From Rhodoferax sp. (lineage in GTDB: Bacteria > Pseudomonadota > Gammaproteobacteria > Burkholderiales > Burkholderiaceae_C), in NCBI GenBank assembly GCA_021731215.1, contig JAKFXU010000302.1:1-14957 (forward strand): a stretch of 14,957 nt of DNA. Reading direction: 5' to 3'. This document shows positions 13,253 through 14,957 of this stretch, piece after piece. Each line of letters begins with the position of its first letter. Position 1 is the stretch's first letter. Below the pieces are notes generated by a model that did not search any database, was not told the origin of the DNA, and saw nothing but the letters and a program-made list of their open reading frames with translations. A program made the position numbers and the translations under genes.

Positions 13253-14932
13253 ATGTTCAGATCCGTACGCCAGCGCATCCAGTTGATCGGCCGTCTGCGG
13301 CAGATTCTGCGGGTGCTGGCGCGCCACGGTTTTTACCAGGTCCTGAAACGCCTCGCGCTGCATCGGCATTTGTCGCTGCTGGAACGCGTCCGCTATGCCC
13401 GCCTGCATCAGCGGGAAGACGACAACGTTGCGCTACACCTGCGCCAGGCGTGTGAAGACCTGGGGCCGACCTTCATCGGATTCGGCCAGTTGCTGAGCGG
13501 CCGGCCCGACCTGGTGCCCGAAGCCTTTGTGCAGGAACTGAGCCGCTTGCTGGCGCACGCGCGGCCGGAGCCCTGGCCGGCGATCCAAGGCGTGCTGAAC
13601 GAACAGTTCGGCGCCGGGTCAACGCCGTTCCGCGGCATCGAGCATCTGCCGCTGGCGGCCGCCAGCATCGCGCAGATCCACCGCGCCACGCTGAAACGAG
13701 ACAAGGCGCCGGTGGTGCTCAAGGTGCAGCGTCCGGGCATTGACCGGCTGATCGCCGCCGATCTGGCGGTGCTGCGTCAACTGGCGCAGCTCGCGGAGAA
13801 ATACCTGCCGGAGAGCCGCGCCCTCAATCCCGCCGAAATGGTCGAGGAATTCGCGATTTCCATCGGCCAGGAACTCGATTTCATTCTGGAGGCGGCCAAC
13901 ACCGAGCGCTTCGCGCGCGCCTTCGCCGACGACGCCCATATCTTCGCGCCCCGGATCTACTGGGAATGGAGCACGCCCAAGGTCCTGGTGATGGAGTACA
14001 TCGACGGCATTCCGATTGATGCGATCGAGCGCCTGCGGCGCGCCCGCATTGACCGCAAACGGGTCGCCGAGCGCTTGTTGCGTGCCTTCCTGAAACAGAT
14101 TTTCCATTTTGGCTTTTTTCAAGCCGACCCGCATCCCGGCAATTTTCTGGTGCTGCGCGGCGGGCGCATTGCGTGCATCGATTTCGGTCTGGCCGGACAG
14201 CTTTCCCAGGACGAGCGGCGCGCCCTGGCGGGGCTGTTTGGCGCCATGCTGGCCGAAGACTGTGAGCGCGTGGCGGCGCTGTGGCTGGACATCTCCCATG
14301 CCGGCGCCGAGGTGGACCGGCTCGCCTTTCAACGCGAACTGGAACCGATCTTGCGCAGTCAGATGAATCAGCCCTATGCGCGCATACGCCTGGGCGACCT
14401 GTTCCTGCAAATGGTGCAGAACGGCGCGCGCCACGGGCTCAAGCTGCCGCGCGAGCTGTTTCTGCTGTTTCGCACCTTCGCCGAGATCGAGAGTCTGCTG
14501 CGGCTGTTGCATCCCGGCTTCAACGTCGTCGCGCATTGCCGCGCCTTCTCCGAAGAACAAGCGGCGGCGGCGCGCGCCCCGGCACGGCTGGCCGAAGCCA
14601 CGCGCGAAGGGCTGGAGCAATGGGCCGGCACGGCCCGGCGGCTGCCGGGCGAGGTGGAAGAGCTGGTAAAAAAAATGACGGCCGACCGCCTTTCCATCGA
14701 CTTCGTGCACCGCGGGCTGGAATTTCTCATTGGCGAGATGGACCGCTCCAGCAACCGCATCGCGGTGGGACTGATCGTCGCCGCCCTCATCATCGGCTCC
14801 AGTCTCATCATTCTCGCGGGCACCGGGCCCACGCTGTGGGGGCTGCCGGTGTTCGGCCTGTTCGGTTTCACGGTCGCCTTTATCCTCGGGGTGCTGCTGG
14901 TATTGCTGGTGCTGCGTTCCGGGAAATACTGA
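13253..14932 (+). CDS. ABC1/AarF/UbiB-family atypical kinase
   Basis: A 559-residue membrane-anchored protein of the ABC1/UbiB family, required for ubiquinone synthesis in E. coli UbiB. Elements in order: GPTFIGFGQLLSGRPDLVP (residues 71-89) where KxGQ is expected, Ala-rich loop AAASIAQIH (135-143), catalytic-type Lys157 in VVLKVQRPG, the ELDFILEAAN acidic helix (207-216), FFQADPHPGNF (288-298) and the metal-binding D310-F-G in IACIDFGLAG. Two C-terminal membrane segments span about residues 500-521 and 528-553. The invariant Lys of KxGQ is replaced by Gly76 (codon GGA at 13478). The ATG at 13253 is preceded by GGAG. It could be the ubiquinone-biosynthesis UbiB or a paralogue; the motif change and missing ubi neighbours favour a paralogue. 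Confidence 0.9.
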   Translation: MFRSVRQRIQLIGRLRQILRVLARHGFYQVLKRLALHRHLSLLERVRYARLHQREDDNVALHLRQACEDLGPTFIGFGQLLSGRPDLVPEAFVQELSRLLAHARPEPWPAIQGVLNEQFGAGSTPFRGIEHLPLAAASIAQIHRATLKRDKAPVVLKVQRPGIDRLIAADLAVLRQLAQLAEKYLPESRALNPAEMVEEFAISIGQELDFILEAANTERFARAFADDAHIFAPRIYWEWSTPKVLVMEYIDGIPIDAIERLRRARIDRKRVAERLLRAFLKQIFHFGFFQADPHPGNFLVLRGGRIACIDFGLAGQLSQDERRALAGLFGAMLAEDCERVAALWLDISHAGAEVDRLAFQRELEPILRSQMNQPYARIRLGDLFLQMVQNGARHGLKLPRELFLLFRTFAEIESLLRLLHPGFNVVAHCRAFSEEQAAAARAPARLAEATREGLEQWAGTARRLPGEVEELVKKMTADRLSIDFVHRGLEFLIGEMDRSSNRIAVGLIVAALIIGSSLIILAGTGPTLWGLPVFGLFGFTVAFILGVLLVLLVLRSGKY

Positions 14933-14957
14933 GTTGCACCGCCGGGCCGCCCCAAGG

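Noticed and set aside
13619..14710. 363-codon minus-strand open frame opposite the ABC1 kinase gene
   Set aside because: Antisense shadow in high-GC DNA; the plus-strand frame holds all the kinase motifs.

Overview
The window reads as a chromosomal segment of a betaproteobacterium, most likely of the Comamonadaceae (Rhodoferax-like). This rests on the high-GC codon use, the apaG/rpe/thiL/pgpA/pncC housekeeping neighbourhood, the type of malate synthase G, and family-level recognition of the proteins. It is inference without a database search.

Layout. (1) Positions 1-2980, minus strand: a four-gene respiratory/sulfur cluster in the order octaheme tetrathionate reductase-type cytochrome c, cytochrome b561-type membrane subunit, small monoheme cytochrome c, and a YeeE/YedE-type sulfur transporter cut by the window edge. 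A perfect FNR/ANR-type box (TTGAT-N4-ATCAA) lies upstream of the first gene, so the cluster is probably induced under oxygen limitation. The octaheme gene carries a single-base frameshift between its signal peptide and its first heme motif. (2) 3138-7463, minus strand: apaG-thiL and pgpA-pncC, which look like one housekeeping operon now split by about 1.8 kb. That interval holds a LysR regulator, a divergent small unknown gene, three REP-type repeat units and a fragment of an AAA-type ATPase gene. A second, shortened copy of the thiL 3' end sits just after pncC. (3) 7538-11378, plus strand: rpe, a HAD-type L-2-haloacid dehalogenase-like gene and glcB. (4) 11574-14932: a small thioredoxin-fold protein, a convergent TusE/DsrC-like sulfur-relay protein, a periplasmic chalcone-isomerase-like protein, and an ABC1/UbiB-type kinase with an unusual motif change.

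How the parts work together. The first cluster can be pictured as quinol to membrane cytochrome b to small cytochrome c and/or the octaheme enzyme, reducing tetrathionate or possibly nitrite/hydroxylamine, with the transporter moving a sulfur compound. The remaining genes cover lipid synthesis (pgpA), cofactor synthesis or repair (thiL, pncC), the pentose phosphate pathway (rpe), the glyoxylate pathway (glcB) and ubiquinone-related metabolism (the ABC1 kinase). The points most worth a second look are the octaheme cluster with its frameshift and FNR box, the rearranged thiL/pgpA region with its duplicated thiL tail, and the GxGQ variant kinase.
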